From an uncultured Bacteroidota bacterium (lineage in GTDB: Bacteria; Bacteroidota; Bacteroidia; Flavobacteriales; Flavobacteriaceae): a stretch of 64,000 nucleotides of DNA. The stretch is from assembly GCA_902520835.1 (NCBI GenBank), contig CABYPD010000006.1, positions 1 through 64,000 of the forward strand. The letters run 5' to 3'. This document shows, one piece after another, positions 55,268-63,612 of the stretch; within the stretch, counting starts at the first letter, position 1, and each line of letters starts with the position of its first letter. Made by a program: the position numbers and the translations under genes. Below the pieces are notes generated by a model. The model searched no databases. It was not told the origin of the DNA and was given only the letters and a program-made list of their open reading frames with translations.

Positions 55268-55275
55268 CAAATATA
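55268..55275 (-). promoter_or_regulatory. Probable -7 promoter box for the metH-metF operon
   Basis: The minus strand reads TATATTTG (TAnnTTTG consensus). The expected start of transcription is about 5-7 bases downstream, a few bases before the first nucleotide of riboswitch stem P1, so the RNA would consist almost entirely of the aptamer before the start codon. No good -33 TTTG at standard spacing. Confidence 0.5.
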
Positions 55276-55281
55276 TTATTT

Positions 55282-56634
55282 TTAACTCAAATTAAATCTA
55301 GTTAGTTTAATTATAGTCTGAGAAAAAATTTTTAAATCTAAATATAAAGACCAGTTTTTAAAATAATATCTGTCTAGTTTAACTCTAGAAGACATATCAT
55401 GATAACTTTTAATTTTACCTCTAAAACCAGATACCTGGGCTAGACCAGTGATTCCTGGTTTAAATTCATGTCTTTTGTCAAACTTTTGAATTTTTTCCGA
55501 AAATTGATTATTTAAAATAATAGGATGTGGTCTAGGGCCTATGACTGACATATCACCAAGAAATACATTTAAAAATTGTGGCATTTCATCAAGGGCAGAA
55601 ATACGCAATATTTTTCCAAATCTAGTTAATCTTTTGTCATTATTATCAGCAAAATGGGTATCAGCTTTATTATTTAAAACCATAGATCTAAACTTAAAAC
55701 ATTTAAATGTTGAGCCAGCCATTCCGTGTCTTGATTGGGTAAAAAGAATTGGACCTCTGCTTTCTAATTTAATAATTATTCCAATGAGAGGAATCATCCA
55801 CGACAAAATAAATATTATAACAATTGATGAAATTAAAAAATCAAAAGATCTCTTGAGAATCTTATTATACCATAAATCAAGAGGAAGTTGATTTACCTCG
55901 ATAACAGGAATATCAATAAGTTTACTTATAAAAAAGTTCTTAAACTCATAATTAATAAGTTCAGGAAGAATTCTAACTTTAATCAAGTTTAGGTCTGCAA
56001 ATTCAATTAATTCTCTTTTAAGTTTTTTATTAATGTCATCTGAAATATATACTTCAGAAATTTCTTGAGAATTTTTATAAAAATTAGAAATTTTTCCTAA
56101 ATAAGGAATTTCTTTTTTTTGATTTATTGAATTACTGTAAATTCCTTTTGATCTAATTCCTAGATGAGGGTTATTATTTATAGTATTAAAAAAATCTAAA
56201 CCTTTTTTATCACAACCAATTACAGCAACATGTTTAATATTTCCTCCATATGATCTATATCTGTCAAGAATAAAATGTATTAATAATCTAACAATTATTA
56301 TAGATAGAGTAAAGATTAGCAAAGATAAGCCTATTGACATCACACTAAATTGATATAAGTTTAGGAATAGGCTAATGATTGAAACAGTAGAGAAAAGTAC
56401 AAAAACAGATTTTAAAGCAGATTTAACTGTTATTAGATAACTAACACCTCTTCCAATGTTAAAGGCTTTAGAGTATGTTGATAATATTAACCAGTATAAT
56501 ATTATTAATGTGTTGTATGATGTCCATTCAGCAAAAGTTAGGTAATGCATTAATTTAGTCACCAAAAATATAATTGTGAACTCGCTGATCAAAAACAATA
56601 ACGGAAAAAAAGTATTAAATCTTGTAAGTCTCAT
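55282..56634 (-). CDS. Undecaprenyl-phosphate glucose phosphotransferase (WcaJ type)
   Basis: Polytopic phosphoglycosyl transferase, 450 residues from the ATG at 56634. Four or five N-terminal membrane segments (residues about 1-130), a Rossmann-like middle domain (IKHVAVIGCDKKGLDFFNTI), and the catalytic C-terminal domain: FDFLISSIVIIFILSWMIPL, FTQSRHGMAGSTFKCFKFRSM, LRISALDEMPQFLNVFLGDM with the Asp-Glu pair intact, and SVIGPRPHPI. It is likely the primer of the second polysaccharide. The track start at 56670 is a TTG lying within the promoter and is not used. Confidence 0.92.
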   Translation of the reverse strand: MRLTRFNTFFPLLFLISEFTIIFLVTKLMHYLTFAEWTSYNTLIILYWLILSTYSKAFNIGRGVSYLITVKSALKSVFVLFSTVSIISLFLNLYQFSVMSIGLSLLIFTLSIIIVRLLIHFILDRYRSYGGNIKHVAVIGCDKKGLDFFNTINNNPHLGIRSKGIYSNSINQKKEIPYLGKISNFYKNSQEISEVYISDDINKKLKRELIEFADLNLIKVRILPELINYEFKNFFISKLIDIPVIEVNQLPLDLWYNKILKRSFDFLISSIVIIFILSWMIPLIGIIIKLESRGPILFTQSRHGMAGSTFKCFKFRSMVLNNKADTHFADNNDKRLTRFGKILRISALDEMPQFLNVFLGDMSVIGPRPHPIILNNQFSEKIQKFDKRHEFKPGITGLAQVSGFRGKIKSYHDMSSRVKLDRYYFKNWSLYLDLKIFSQTIIKLTRFNLS

Positions 56635-56640
56635 TTTGAG

Positions 56641-56670
56641 CAAAAGTAATAATTTAATTAGTTGAAACAA
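56641..56670 (-). promoter_or_regulatory. Promoter for the WcaJ-type gene; predicted leaderless message
   Basis: On the minus strand TTG (56670-56668) is followed after 19 bases by TACTTTTG (56648-56641), matching the Bacteroidota -33/-7 pair. The predicted transcription start coincides with, or lies within three bases of, the ATG at 56634. This supports the ATG over the upstream TTG as the start and implies a leaderless or nearly leaderless mRNA. Confidence 0.5.
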
Positions 56671-56771
56671 CTGTTAACATGTAATTTGGATCGATATATA
56701 ATATGTTAATAATATTAATTTAAAAAATTAATTAAATTTTTAAAATTTAATTTTAAAAATTGATTATTTCG

Positions 56772-56855
56772 TACTTCGGGTGGGAATCGAACCCACACTC
56801 TGTTACCAGAACTGGATTTTGAATCCAGCGCGTCTACCAGTTCCGCCACCGAAGC
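56772..56855 (-). tRNA. tRNA-Leu (anticodon CAA)
   Basis: The minus strand gives an 84-nt cloverleaf: acceptor GCTTCGG pairing with CCGAAGT, a D-arm with AACTGGTAGACGC, anticodon stem CTGGA/TCCAG around loop TTCAAAA (anticodon CAA), a long class II variable arm (TTCTGGTAACAGAG) and T-arm GTGGGTTCGATTCCCAC. Discriminator base A follows the acceptor; the CCA end is not encoded, as is usual here. Confidence 0.97.
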
Positions 56856-56911
56856 AGCCGCACAAAATTATAAAAACTTTTCATTTGTATTCAAATCTGT
56901 TAAATAATTAT

Positions 56912-56919
56912 TAAATTTG
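56912..56919 (+). promoter_or_regulatory. Probable -7 promoter box for prs
   Basis: TAAATTTG matches TAnnTTTG 16 bases before the prs ATG. A TTTG lies upstream at 56884-56887, but its spacing (24 bases) is longer than ideal. Placed between the tRNA-Leu gene on the other strand and prs, it likely starts the prs-rplY transcript. Confidence 0.45.
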
Positions 56920-56935
56920 ACGCCCCTAAGAAAAA

Positions 56936-57877
56936 ATGAGTAAACATATTCCAATAGCGAAAATATTTTCTTGTACCCAATCAACAGTACTTGCTAAAAA
57001 AATTGCAAAATCGTTTGGCTCTGAGCTTGGTAAAGTTAATTTTTCACACTATAGCGATGGTGAGTATCAACCTTCTTTTGAAGAGTCTGTGAGAGGAGCA
57101 CGTCTTTTTTTAATTGGTTCAACTCATCCTAGTTCTGAAAATCTTATGGAGCTTTTGTTAATGATTGATGCTGCAAAGAGGGCATCAGCTAGACATATTA
57201 CTGCAGTAATTCCATATTTTGGATGGGCAAGACAAGATAGAAAAGATAAGCCTCGTGTTCCAATTGGGGCTAAATTAGTTGCTAAATTATTAGAAAGTGC
57301 TGGAGCAACAAGAATAATTACGATGGATCTTCATGCCGATCAAATACAAGGTTTTTTTGAAAAACCTGTTGATCATTTATATGCATCTACTATTCTTATT
57401 CCATACATTCAATCTTTAAATTTAAGTGGATTAACTATTGCATCCCCTGATATGGGCGGCTCCAAAAGAGCTTATGCATATTCTAGATTTTTAGAAAGTA
57501 ATGTGGTTATTTGTTATAAACAAAGAAAAAAAGCTAACATAATTGCTCACATGGAACTTATTGGTGATGTTAAAGATAAAAACGTTGTGATTGTTGATGA
57601 TATGGTAGATACTGCAGGAACTTTAACAAAAGCGGCTGATCTTATGATTAACAAAGGTGCAAAATCTGTAAGAGCAGTATGCACTCATGCCTTACTCTCA
57701 GGAGATGCTTATGAAAAAATTGAAAAATCTATGCTCAAGGAATTAATAGTAACTGACTCTATTCCTCAAAAAAAAGAATCAAAAAAAGTTAATGTAATAA
57801 CATGTGCTAAATTATTTTCTGATGTTATGCATAACGTTAATAATAATCAATCAATTAATCCTTTTTTTATTAAATAA
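56936..57877 (+). CDS. prs: Ribose-phosphate pyrophosphokinase
   Basis: Makes PRPP from ribose-5-phosphate and ATP for nucleotide, His and Trp synthesis. The 313-residue protein shows [59 protein letters not shown] (metal and ribose binding), [19 protein letters not shown] and the PRPP-binding [21 protein letters not shown]. It is followed two bases later by rplY, a common neighbour in Flavobacteriia. Confidence 0.97.
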   Translation: MSKHIPIAKIFSCTQSTVLAKKIAKSFGSELGKVNFSHYSDGEYQPSFEESVRGARLFLIGSTHPSSENLMELLLMIDAAKRASARHITAVIPYFGWARQDRKDKPRVPIGAKLVAKLLESAGATRIITMDLHADQIQGFFEKPVDHLYASTILIPYIQSLNLSGLTIASPDMGGSKRAYAYSRFLESNVVICYKQRKKANIIAHMELIGDVKDKNVVIVDDMVDTAGTLTKAADLMINKGAKSVRAVCTHALLSGDAYEKIEKSMLKELIVTDSIPQKKESKKVNVITCAKLFSDVMHNVNNNQSINPFFIK

Positions 57878-57879
57878 TT

Positions 57880-58572
57880 ATGAAATCAATCACAATCAAT
57901 GGATCTAAAAGAGAAAGCGTTGGGAAGTCTTCGACTAAAGCCCTTCGTAATGCTGGAAAGGTTCCTTGCGTATTATACGGTGGGGAAAAACCAGTACATT
58001 TTTCAACAGATGAAATTAGTTTTTCTAAATTAGTTTATACACCTAATGCTCATACGGTGATAATTTCTATGGATAGTAAAACTGAAATTAATGCAGTAAT
58101 TCAAGACATTCAATTTCATCCAGTTACAGAAAAAATATTACATGTAGATTTTCTTCAAATTTTTGAAGACAAGGAAGTAACTATTACTGTACCAGTAAGA
58201 TTTGAAGGTAATGCTCCAGGAGTTAGAAATCAAGGTGGAAATTTATCAAAAAACAAAAGGAAATTAAGTGTTAGAGCTTTACCAAAAGATCTTCCTGACT
58301 TCATTAAAGCAGATATTTCTTCACTAAATCTTAATGATAATATAACTATTGCTGACGTATCTGAAGAAACTTTTAAATTTTTACATCCTGACAATATGGT
58401 TATTTGTCAAGTCAAAATGTCGAGAGCATCACTATCATTATCAACTGACGAAGAAAGTGAAGAAGGTGAAGAAGGTGAAGAAGGATCCGAAAAAGGTGAA
58501 GGAGGTGAAAATTCTACAAGTGAAGGGAGTGATACTCCAAAAACTGAAGAGAATTCAGAAGCTAAAGAATAA
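57880..58572 (+). CDS. rplY: 50S ribosomal protein L25/general stress protein Ctc
   Basis: bL25 of the long CTC type, 230 residues. The N-terminal 5S rRNA-binding beta-barrel ([32 protein letters not shown]) is followed by the C-terminal domain ([21 protein letters not shown]) and a long acidic, disordered tail of about 40 residues rich in Glu, Gly and Ser ([16 protein letters not shown]). The tail is encoded by tandem 9-base repeats. It is co-transcribed with prs and ends in a strong hairpin terminator. Confidence 0.96.
   Translation: MKSITINGSKRESVGKSSTKALRNAGKVPCVLYGGEKPVHFSTDEISFSKLVYTPNAHTVIISMDSKTEINAVIQDIQFHPVTEKILHVDFLQIFEDKEVTITVPVRFEGNAPGVRNQGGNLSKNKRKLSVRALPKDLPDFIKADISSLNLNDNITIADVSEETFKFLHPDNMVICQVKMSRASLSLSTDEESEEGEEGEEGSEKGEGGENSTSEGSDTPKTEENSEAKE
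58450..58485 (+). repeat. Tandem 9-bp repeat (GAAGAAGGT) in the rplY acidic tail
   Basis: Four consecutive units: GAAGAAAGT, GAAGAAGGT, GAAGAAGGT, GAAGAAGGA, each coding for Glu-Glu-Ser/Gly. The length is a multiple of three, so slippage would alter tail length without breaking the frame. Confidence 0.85.
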
Positions 58573-58597
58573 TATTCCAATTAGCTTAATTTATAAT

Positions 58598-58640
58598 CAA
58601 GGTCAAAAAGCTTATATATTTGTATAAATTTTTGACCTTG
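58598..58640 (+). terminator. Hairpin terminator after rplY, with a promoter-like box in its loop
   Basis: A perfect 12-bp inverted repeat, CAAGGTCAAAAA and TTTTTGACCTTG, separated by 19 bases and followed by TTTTCATT, fits an intrinsic terminator for the prs-rplY transcript. The loop contains TATATTTG (58615-58622), a perfect TAnnTTTG -7 box pointing at pth, so termination and re-initiation may be packed into the same 43 bases. Confidence 0.7.
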
Positions 58641-58682
58641 TTTTCATTATCTCAATTTTTCAAAAGAAATAAATCACCTGAC

Positions 58683-59243
58683 ATGAACAAATTCCTGATT
58701 GTAGGACTTGGAAATATTGGAATCGATTATGTGATGACTCGTCATAATATTGGTTTTGAAATACTTGATCAAATATCTGAAAATTATGAAGTAAAATTTG
58801 AATCTAGAAAGTTTGGAGATATAATTAAAATAAAAAAAAGTGGAAAATTATTAATTTTTTTAAAACCTAACACTTTTATGAACTTGAGTGGAAAAGCTAT
58901 TAAGTACTGGAAAAATAAAGAACGAATACATAATGATAATTTGCTAGTAGTTTTAGATGACTTAAATTTAGATTTTGGAGTTTCTAGACTTAGAAAATCA
59001 GGCAAAGATGGAGGTCATAACGGTTTAAAAAGTATTAATGAATCATTAGGATATAATAAATATTGTAGGTTAAGATTTGGAATTGGAAATGATTTTAAAA
59101 AAGGTTCTCAAACTGATTATGTCCTTGAAAATTGGTCAGATGAGGAATCAAGATCATTGCCTAATCACATTAATAATAATATTGAAATAATTTTTCACTT
59201 CATAAAGCATGGAGTTGAAAACACCATGAACAAGTATAATTAA
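58683..59243 (+). CDS. pth: Peptidyl-tRNA hydrolase
   Basis: Recycles peptidyl-tRNA released by stalled ribosomes. The ATG at 58683 is chosen over the track start at 58620 because it gives MNKFLIVGLGNIGIDYVMTRHNIGFE, the family N-terminus with the catalytic His; the extra 21 residues would cover the terminator end. Further motifs are FLKPNTFMNLSGKAI, LLVVLDDLNLDFGVSRLRKSG and GGHNGLKSINESLG. The resulting 186 residues is the normal size. Its TAA shares a base with the ribF ATG. Confidence 0.94.
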   Translation: MNKFLIVGLGNIGIDYVMTRHNIGFEILDQISENYEVKFESRKFGDIIKIKKSGKLLIFLKPNTFMNLSGKAIKYWKNKERIHNDNLLVVLDDLNLDFGVSRLRKSGKDGGHNGLKSINESLGYNKYCRLRFGIGNDFKKGSQTDYVLENWSDEESRSLPNHINNNIEIIFHFIKHGVENTMNKYN

Positions 59244-60178
59244 TGATTGTTTTAAGAGATTTATTCAAAGTAAAGTTAGATAAACCTTCAATAGCAACTA
59301 TTGGAACCTTTGATGGAGTCCATTTAGGTCATCAAAAAATTCTAAAATCATTAATATCAAATTCTAAGCAATCTAGCTTAAAATCTGTGTTAATTACTTT
59401 TGACCCCCATCCAAGAAAAATACTTGATCCTAATTCAAAAATTGAGTTTATACATACTATTAATGAAAAAGTTGATATACTTAAAAAATTAGGGCTTGAT
59501 TATTTAGTTATACATGAGTTTAGTAAAAACTTTTCAAATATTGATGCTGAGGATTTTGTCAAAATTTTAATTGATAAATTAAATATTAAAAAACTTATAG
59601 TAGGCTATGATCACCGTTTTGGAAAAAACAGAAGCGCAGATATAAATGATTTAAAAGAATTTGGTAACAAATACGGTTTTGAAGTTATTGAAATTAGTGC
59701 TTTTGATATTGAAGAAATAAAAATTAGTTCTACAAAAATCAGAAGTTCTTTACAAAATGGAAAAATAGAAATTTGTAGAAAATATACTGGATATAACTAT
59801 AAATTATCAGGCAATGTAGTAAGAGGTATGTCAAGAGGAAATAAAATGGGATTTCCAACTGCTAATATTCAAGTTTTTGATAAAAATAAAATCATACCTA
59901 AAAATGGTGTTTACTTAGTTTCAAGCGAAATTGACAACAAACTATATTATGGCATGTTGAATATAGGCTATAATCCAACCTTTGGTAACCATGAAAAATC
60001 CATTGAGGTAAATTTTTTTGATTTTAATTCTAATCTTTATAACAAAACTTTAAAGATTGAATTTATAAAATACATAAGAGAAGAAATTGAATTTAAAAGT
60101 GTCGATGAGTTGATTAAAAAATTAAATAATGATAGAGAATATTGTCTCAAACATATAAATTCAATTATTAATAATTAA
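59243..60178 (+). CDS. ribF: Bifunctional riboflavin kinase/FAD synthetase
   Basis: Converts riboflavin to FMN and FAD. The 311-residue protein has an N-terminal adenylyltransferase domain (IATIGTFDGVHLGHQKIL, ITFDPHPRKIL, IVGYDHRFGKNRSADI, ISSTKIRSSLQNG) and a C-terminal kinase domain (GNVVRGMSRGNKMGFPTANIQ, PKNGVYLVSSEI, GMLNIGYNPTFGNHEKSIEVNF). It is coupled to pth by a one-base overlap and followed after 14 bases by serS. Confidence 0.96.
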   Translation: MIVLRDLFKVKLDKPSIATIGTFDGVHLGHQKILKSLISNSKQSSLKSVLITFDPHPRKILDPNSKIEFIHTINEKVDILKKLGLDYLVIHEFSKNFSNIDAEDFVKILIDKLNIKKLIVGYDHRFGKNRSADINDLKEFGNKYGFEVIEISAFDIEEIKISSTKIRSSLQNGKIEICRKYTGYNYKLSGNVVRGMSRGNKMGFPTANIQVFDKNKIIPKNGVYLVSSEIDNKLYYGMLNIGYNPTFGNHEKSIEVNFFDFNSNLYNKTLKIEFIKYIREEIEFKSVDELIKKLNNDREYCLKHINSIINN

Positions 60179-60192
60179 TTTTAAAAAATACT

Positions 60193-61461
60193 ATGCTTCA
60201 AGTCAGCTACATTAAAGATAATTTTTCAAGTGTTGTAAGTAATTTGAATAAGAGAAATATTGATTTTTCAAAACAACTCATAGAAATAACTGAGTTGGAT
60301 GATTTAAGAAAAAAAATTCAATCAGAATACGATTCAATATTAAACGAGTCTAATACCGTTACAAAGGAAATTGGAATATTATTCAAATCTGGAAAAAGCA
60401 GTGAGGCAGAAGAACTTAAAAGTAAATCCATATCACTTAAACCTAAAGCTAAAGAATTACATGAAAAGCTTAAAAATGTCTCTGAGGAATTAAAACTTAA
60501 ATTGTGTTCAATTCCAAATATTCCAAATGATTTAGTTTTAAAAGGTAAAAATGAACAGGATAATGAAATAATATTTTCAACTGAAATTTCTGAAAATATT
60601 AAAAATTTAATCCCTCATTGGGATCTATCATCAAAGTATAATATCATTGATTTTGATTTAGGAAATAAAATAACAGGAGCAGGTTTCCCAGTTTACAAAA
60701 ACAAAGGTGCTAAACTTCAAAGATCATTAATTAATTTTTTTCTTGATAAAAATATTTCAAAAGGATACAATGAAATTCAGCCTCCTTTATTAGTAAATGA
60801 AGATTCAGGTTTTGGAACAGGCCAACTGCCTGATAAAGAAGGACAAATGTATCATGTTGAAAATGATAACTTATACTTAATTCCTACTGCTGAAGTTCCA
60901 ATAACTAATATTTATAGAAATTCAATTTTAAAAATTGACGATTTACCAATAAAATTAACCGGCTATACTCCATGTTTCAGACGAGAAGCTGGAAGCTATG
61001 GGTCAGATGTTAGAGGTTTAAACAGACTACATCAATTTGATAAAGTTGAAATTGTTAGAATTGAGTGTCCAACAAAATCATATCAAGTTTTGGATGATAT
61101 GGTAGAACATGTAAAATCAATACTTTCAGATTTGGAATTACCTTTTAGAATTCTTCGATTGTGTGGTGGTGATTTAGGGTTTACATCTGCTCTCACATAT
61201 GATTTTGAAGTTTACTCAAAAGCTCAGAAGAAATGGTTAGAAGTTAGTTCAGTTTCTAATTTCGAAAGTTATCAATCTAATAGACTAAAGGTACGAATTG
61301 ATTATGGCGATAAAACAAAAAAATTGGCACATACATTAAATGGAAGTGCTCTTGCACTACCTAGAATTATTGCTGCTTTAATTGAAAATAATCAAACAGA
61401 TAAAGGAATTACAATTCCTAAAGCTCTTCATAGATATACAGGATTTAAAATAATTGATTGA
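60193..61461 (+). CDS. serS: Seryl-tRNA synthetase
   Basis: Class II aminoacyl-tRNA synthetase of 422 residues. A long N-terminal coiled-coil arm (about 1-110) for tRNA-Ser binding, then the catalytic domain: GAGFPVYKNKGAKLQRSLINF (motif 1), YLIPTAEVPITNIYR, PCFRREAGSYGSDVRGLNR (motif 2), EVSSVSNFESYQSNRLKVRI and LNGSALALPRIIAALIEN (motif 3). Normal length, no oddities. It lies between ribF and rsmA on the same strand. Confidence 0.97.
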   Translation: MLQVSYIKDNFSSVVSNLNKRNIDFSKQLIEITELDDLRKKIQSEYDSILNESNTVTKEIGILFKSGKSSEAEELKSKSISLKPKAKELHEKLKNVSEELKLKLCSIPNIPNDLVLKGKNEQDNEIIFSTEISENIKNLIPHWDLSSKYNIIDFDLGNKITGAGFPVYKNKGAKLQRSLINFFLDKNISKGYNEIQPPLLVNEDSGFGTGQLPDKEGQMYHVENDNLYLIPTAEVPITNIYRNSILKIDDLPIKLTGYTPCFRREAGSYGSDVRGLNRLHQFDKVEIVRIECPTKSYQVLDDMVEHVKSILSDLELPFRILRLCGGDLGFTSALTYDFEVYSKAQKKWLEVSSVSNFESYQSNRLKVRIDYGDKTKKLAHTLNGSALALPRIIAALIENNQTDKGITIPKALHRYTGFKIID

Positions 61462-61493
61462 TTATTACTAAATTGAAACAATAATAATCTAGT

Positions 61494-62267
61494 TTGAAAA
61501 CTGTAAATCCAAAAAAAAAATTTGGTCAAAATTTTTTAAATGACAACACAATTGCTACTCAAATAGTTAGTTTTCTCTGCACTGAAAAAACAAACAATAT
61601 AATTGAAGTTGGTCCAGGAATGGGAATTTTGACTAAAGAGATTCTAAAAATTGAGAATTTAAATAAAAAATTTATTGAACTAGATAAAGAATGTTGTGAT
61701 TACTTACTAAACAACTTTTCGGAAATTAAAAAAGACTTAATCAATGATGATTTTTTAAAGATTGATATTAAAAAATTCAATCCCCCAGTTAGTATAATTG
61801 GAAATTTTCCCTACAATATTTCTTCTCAAATTTTATTTAAGGTTTTTGAAAACAAAGAAATTATTTATGAAATGATAGGAATGTTTCAATATGAGGTTGC
61901 TGAGAGAATATGTTCTACTAAAGGAACTAAAAAATATGGAATACTGTCTGTTTTAATTCAGGCTTTTTTTTCTGTTGAACTTTTAATAAAAATTAAACCT
62001 GAATCTTTTTATCCATCTCCCAAAGTTAATTCAGCAGTGATTAGAATAAGAAAGGTTAGAGATAAAATTGATTGTGATGAAATTTTATTTAAACAAATTA
62101 TTAAATCAGCTTTTAATCAAAGAAGAAAAACGCTAAAAAATAGCCTAAAGAGTTTTAAAAAAATAGAAAATATCAAAGAACATAGTATCTTTGACAAACG
62201 AGCAGAGGAACTTGATGTAGATGATTATATTTTTTTAACTAATCTCTTATCTAATGGAAACATTTGA
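61494..62267 (+). CDS. rsmA: 16S rRNA (adenine1518/1519-N6)-dimethyltransferase
   Basis: KsgA/RsmA, dimethylating two adenines in helix 45 of 16S rRNA. The start is TTG at 61494, the only candidate before KKKFGQNFLNDNTIATQIV. SAM motif IIEVGPGMGILTKEIL; catalytic motif SIIGNFPYNISSQILFKVF; YEVAERICSTKGTKKYG and ESFYPSPKVNSAVIRI follow. 257 residues, the usual length. It overlaps mgtE by 14 bases. Confidence 0.95.
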   Translation: MKTVNPKKKFGQNFLNDNTIATQIVSFLCTEKTNNIIEVGPGMGILTKEILKIENLNKKFIELDKECCDYLLNNFSEIKKDLINDDFLKIDIKKFNPPVSIIGNFPYNISSQILFKVFENKEIIYEMIGMFQYEVAERICSTKGTKKYGILSVLIQAFFSVELLIKIKPESFYPSPKVNSAVIRIRKVRDKIDCDEILFKQIIKSAFNQRRKTLKNSLKSFKKIENIKEHSIFDKRAEELDVDDYIFLTNLLSNGNI

Positions 62268-63612
62268 GCTATCTAATGAACTTATAGAAAAAGTCTCTCA
62301 GCTAATTTCCAAAAGAAAAAATTCAGAAATAAAGAAAATAGTTGATGGCTTTCACTATGCTGACTTAGCTGAAATTATTGATGAGTTAGATGAAAATCAA
62401 AGAATTTATCTTATTAAACTTATAGATAGCGATAAAACATCTGATGTATTAACTGAATTAGATGAAGATGTAAGAGAAAAAATTCTGAAAACATTATCCC
62501 CCAAAGAAATTGCAGGAGAAATAAAAGAAATGGATAGTGATGATGCTGCTGATATTTTAGATGAATTAACTGATGAAAGAAAAGAAAAAGTAATATCCTT
62601 AATTAAAGACGATAACATTACTGAAAATATTCGTGAACTTTTAAGTTATGACGAAGATTCTGCAGGTGGATTAATGGCAAAAGAATTAATAAGTGTTTAT
62701 GAAAATTGGAGTGTATCAACATGTTTAAGAGAAATAAGAAAACAAGCTGAAAATATAACAAGAGTTCATTCAATATATGTGCTTAATCGAACAAACGAAT
62801 TGATAGGAAGATTGTCACTTAAGGATTTAATTACATCTCCATCTAAAAGTAAAATTAAAGAAATATATATTCCTAAAGTTGATTACGTTCATGTAAAGGA
62901 TTCAGGTGAAGAAGTTGCTAAGATAATGTCAAAATATGACCTTGAAGCTATTCCTGTTGTAGATGATCAAAAACAACTTCAAGGAAGAATAACTATTGAT
63001 GATATTGTAGATTTTATAAAAGATGAGGCAGAAGAAGATTATTTACTAGCTGCAGGTATCTCAAATGATGTAGAAGCTGATGATTCTATTTTTGAGCTAA
63101 CAAAAGCTAGATTACCATGGCTCATATTAGGACTATTTGGCGGATTAGGTAGTGTTTTTATATTGGAAAGCTATGAGTCAATTATGTCAACCCCATCTTT
63201 AAGAGCTTTATTCTTTTACACCCCACTAATCGCTGCTATGGCTGGGAATGTTGGAGTACAATCATCAGCAATTGTTGTGCAAGGATTGGCAAATGATGTA
63301 ATAAAAGACAGTTTGATCTCCAGACTATTTAAAGAAATTAGTTTAACTATTTTAAATGGAATCATACTCGGTGGTTTAATTATTTTATTTGGTTTAATAA
63401 TAGAACAACCTATCGACATGAGTATTACTATTTCTGTTTCAATGATTTTTGTAATTATTGTTGCTGCTCTAATTGGCACATCTGTACCTATAATATTAAA
63501 TAGGTTTGGAATAGATCCTGCTATTGCTACTGGTCCATTTATAACAACGGGAAATGATATAATTGGAATTCTTTTATTTTTCTACATCGCTAAAATTATC
63601 CTTGGATTTTAA
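62254..63612 (+). CDS. mgtE: Magnesium transporter MgtE
   Basis: Mg2+ channel of 452 residues with the standard order: cytosolic N-domain of helical repeats (ADLAEIIDELDENQRIYLIKL; SDDAADILDELTDERKEKVI), a CBS pair (about 135-260) that senses Mg2+, a plug helix, and a C-terminal membrane domain of five segments, including PLIAAMAGNVGVQSSAIVVQGLA and GTSVPIILNRFGIDPAIATGPF, the pore region. Its start lies inside rsmA and its TAA shares a base with the next ATG. Confidence 0.96.
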   Translation: METFELSNELIEKVSQLISKRKNSEIKKIVDGFHYADLAEIIDELDENQRIYLIKLIDSDKTSDVLTELDEDVREKILKTLSPKEIAGEIKEMDSDDAADILDELTDERKEKVISLIKDDNITENIRELLSYDEDSAGGLMAKELISVYENWSVSTCLREIRKQAENITRVHSIYVLNRTNELIGRLSLKDLITSPSKSKIKEIYIPKVDYVHVKDSGEEVAKIMSKYDLEAIPVVDDQKQLQGRITIDDIVDFIKDEAEEDYLLAAGISNDVEADDSIFELTKARLPWLILGLFGGLGSVFILESYESIMSTPSLRALFFYTPLIAAMAGNVGVQSSAIVVQGLANDVIKDSLISRLFKEISLTILNGIILGGLIILFGLIIEQPIDMSITISVSMIFVIIVAALIGTSVPIILNRFGIDPAIATGPFITTGNDIIGILLFFYIAKIILGF

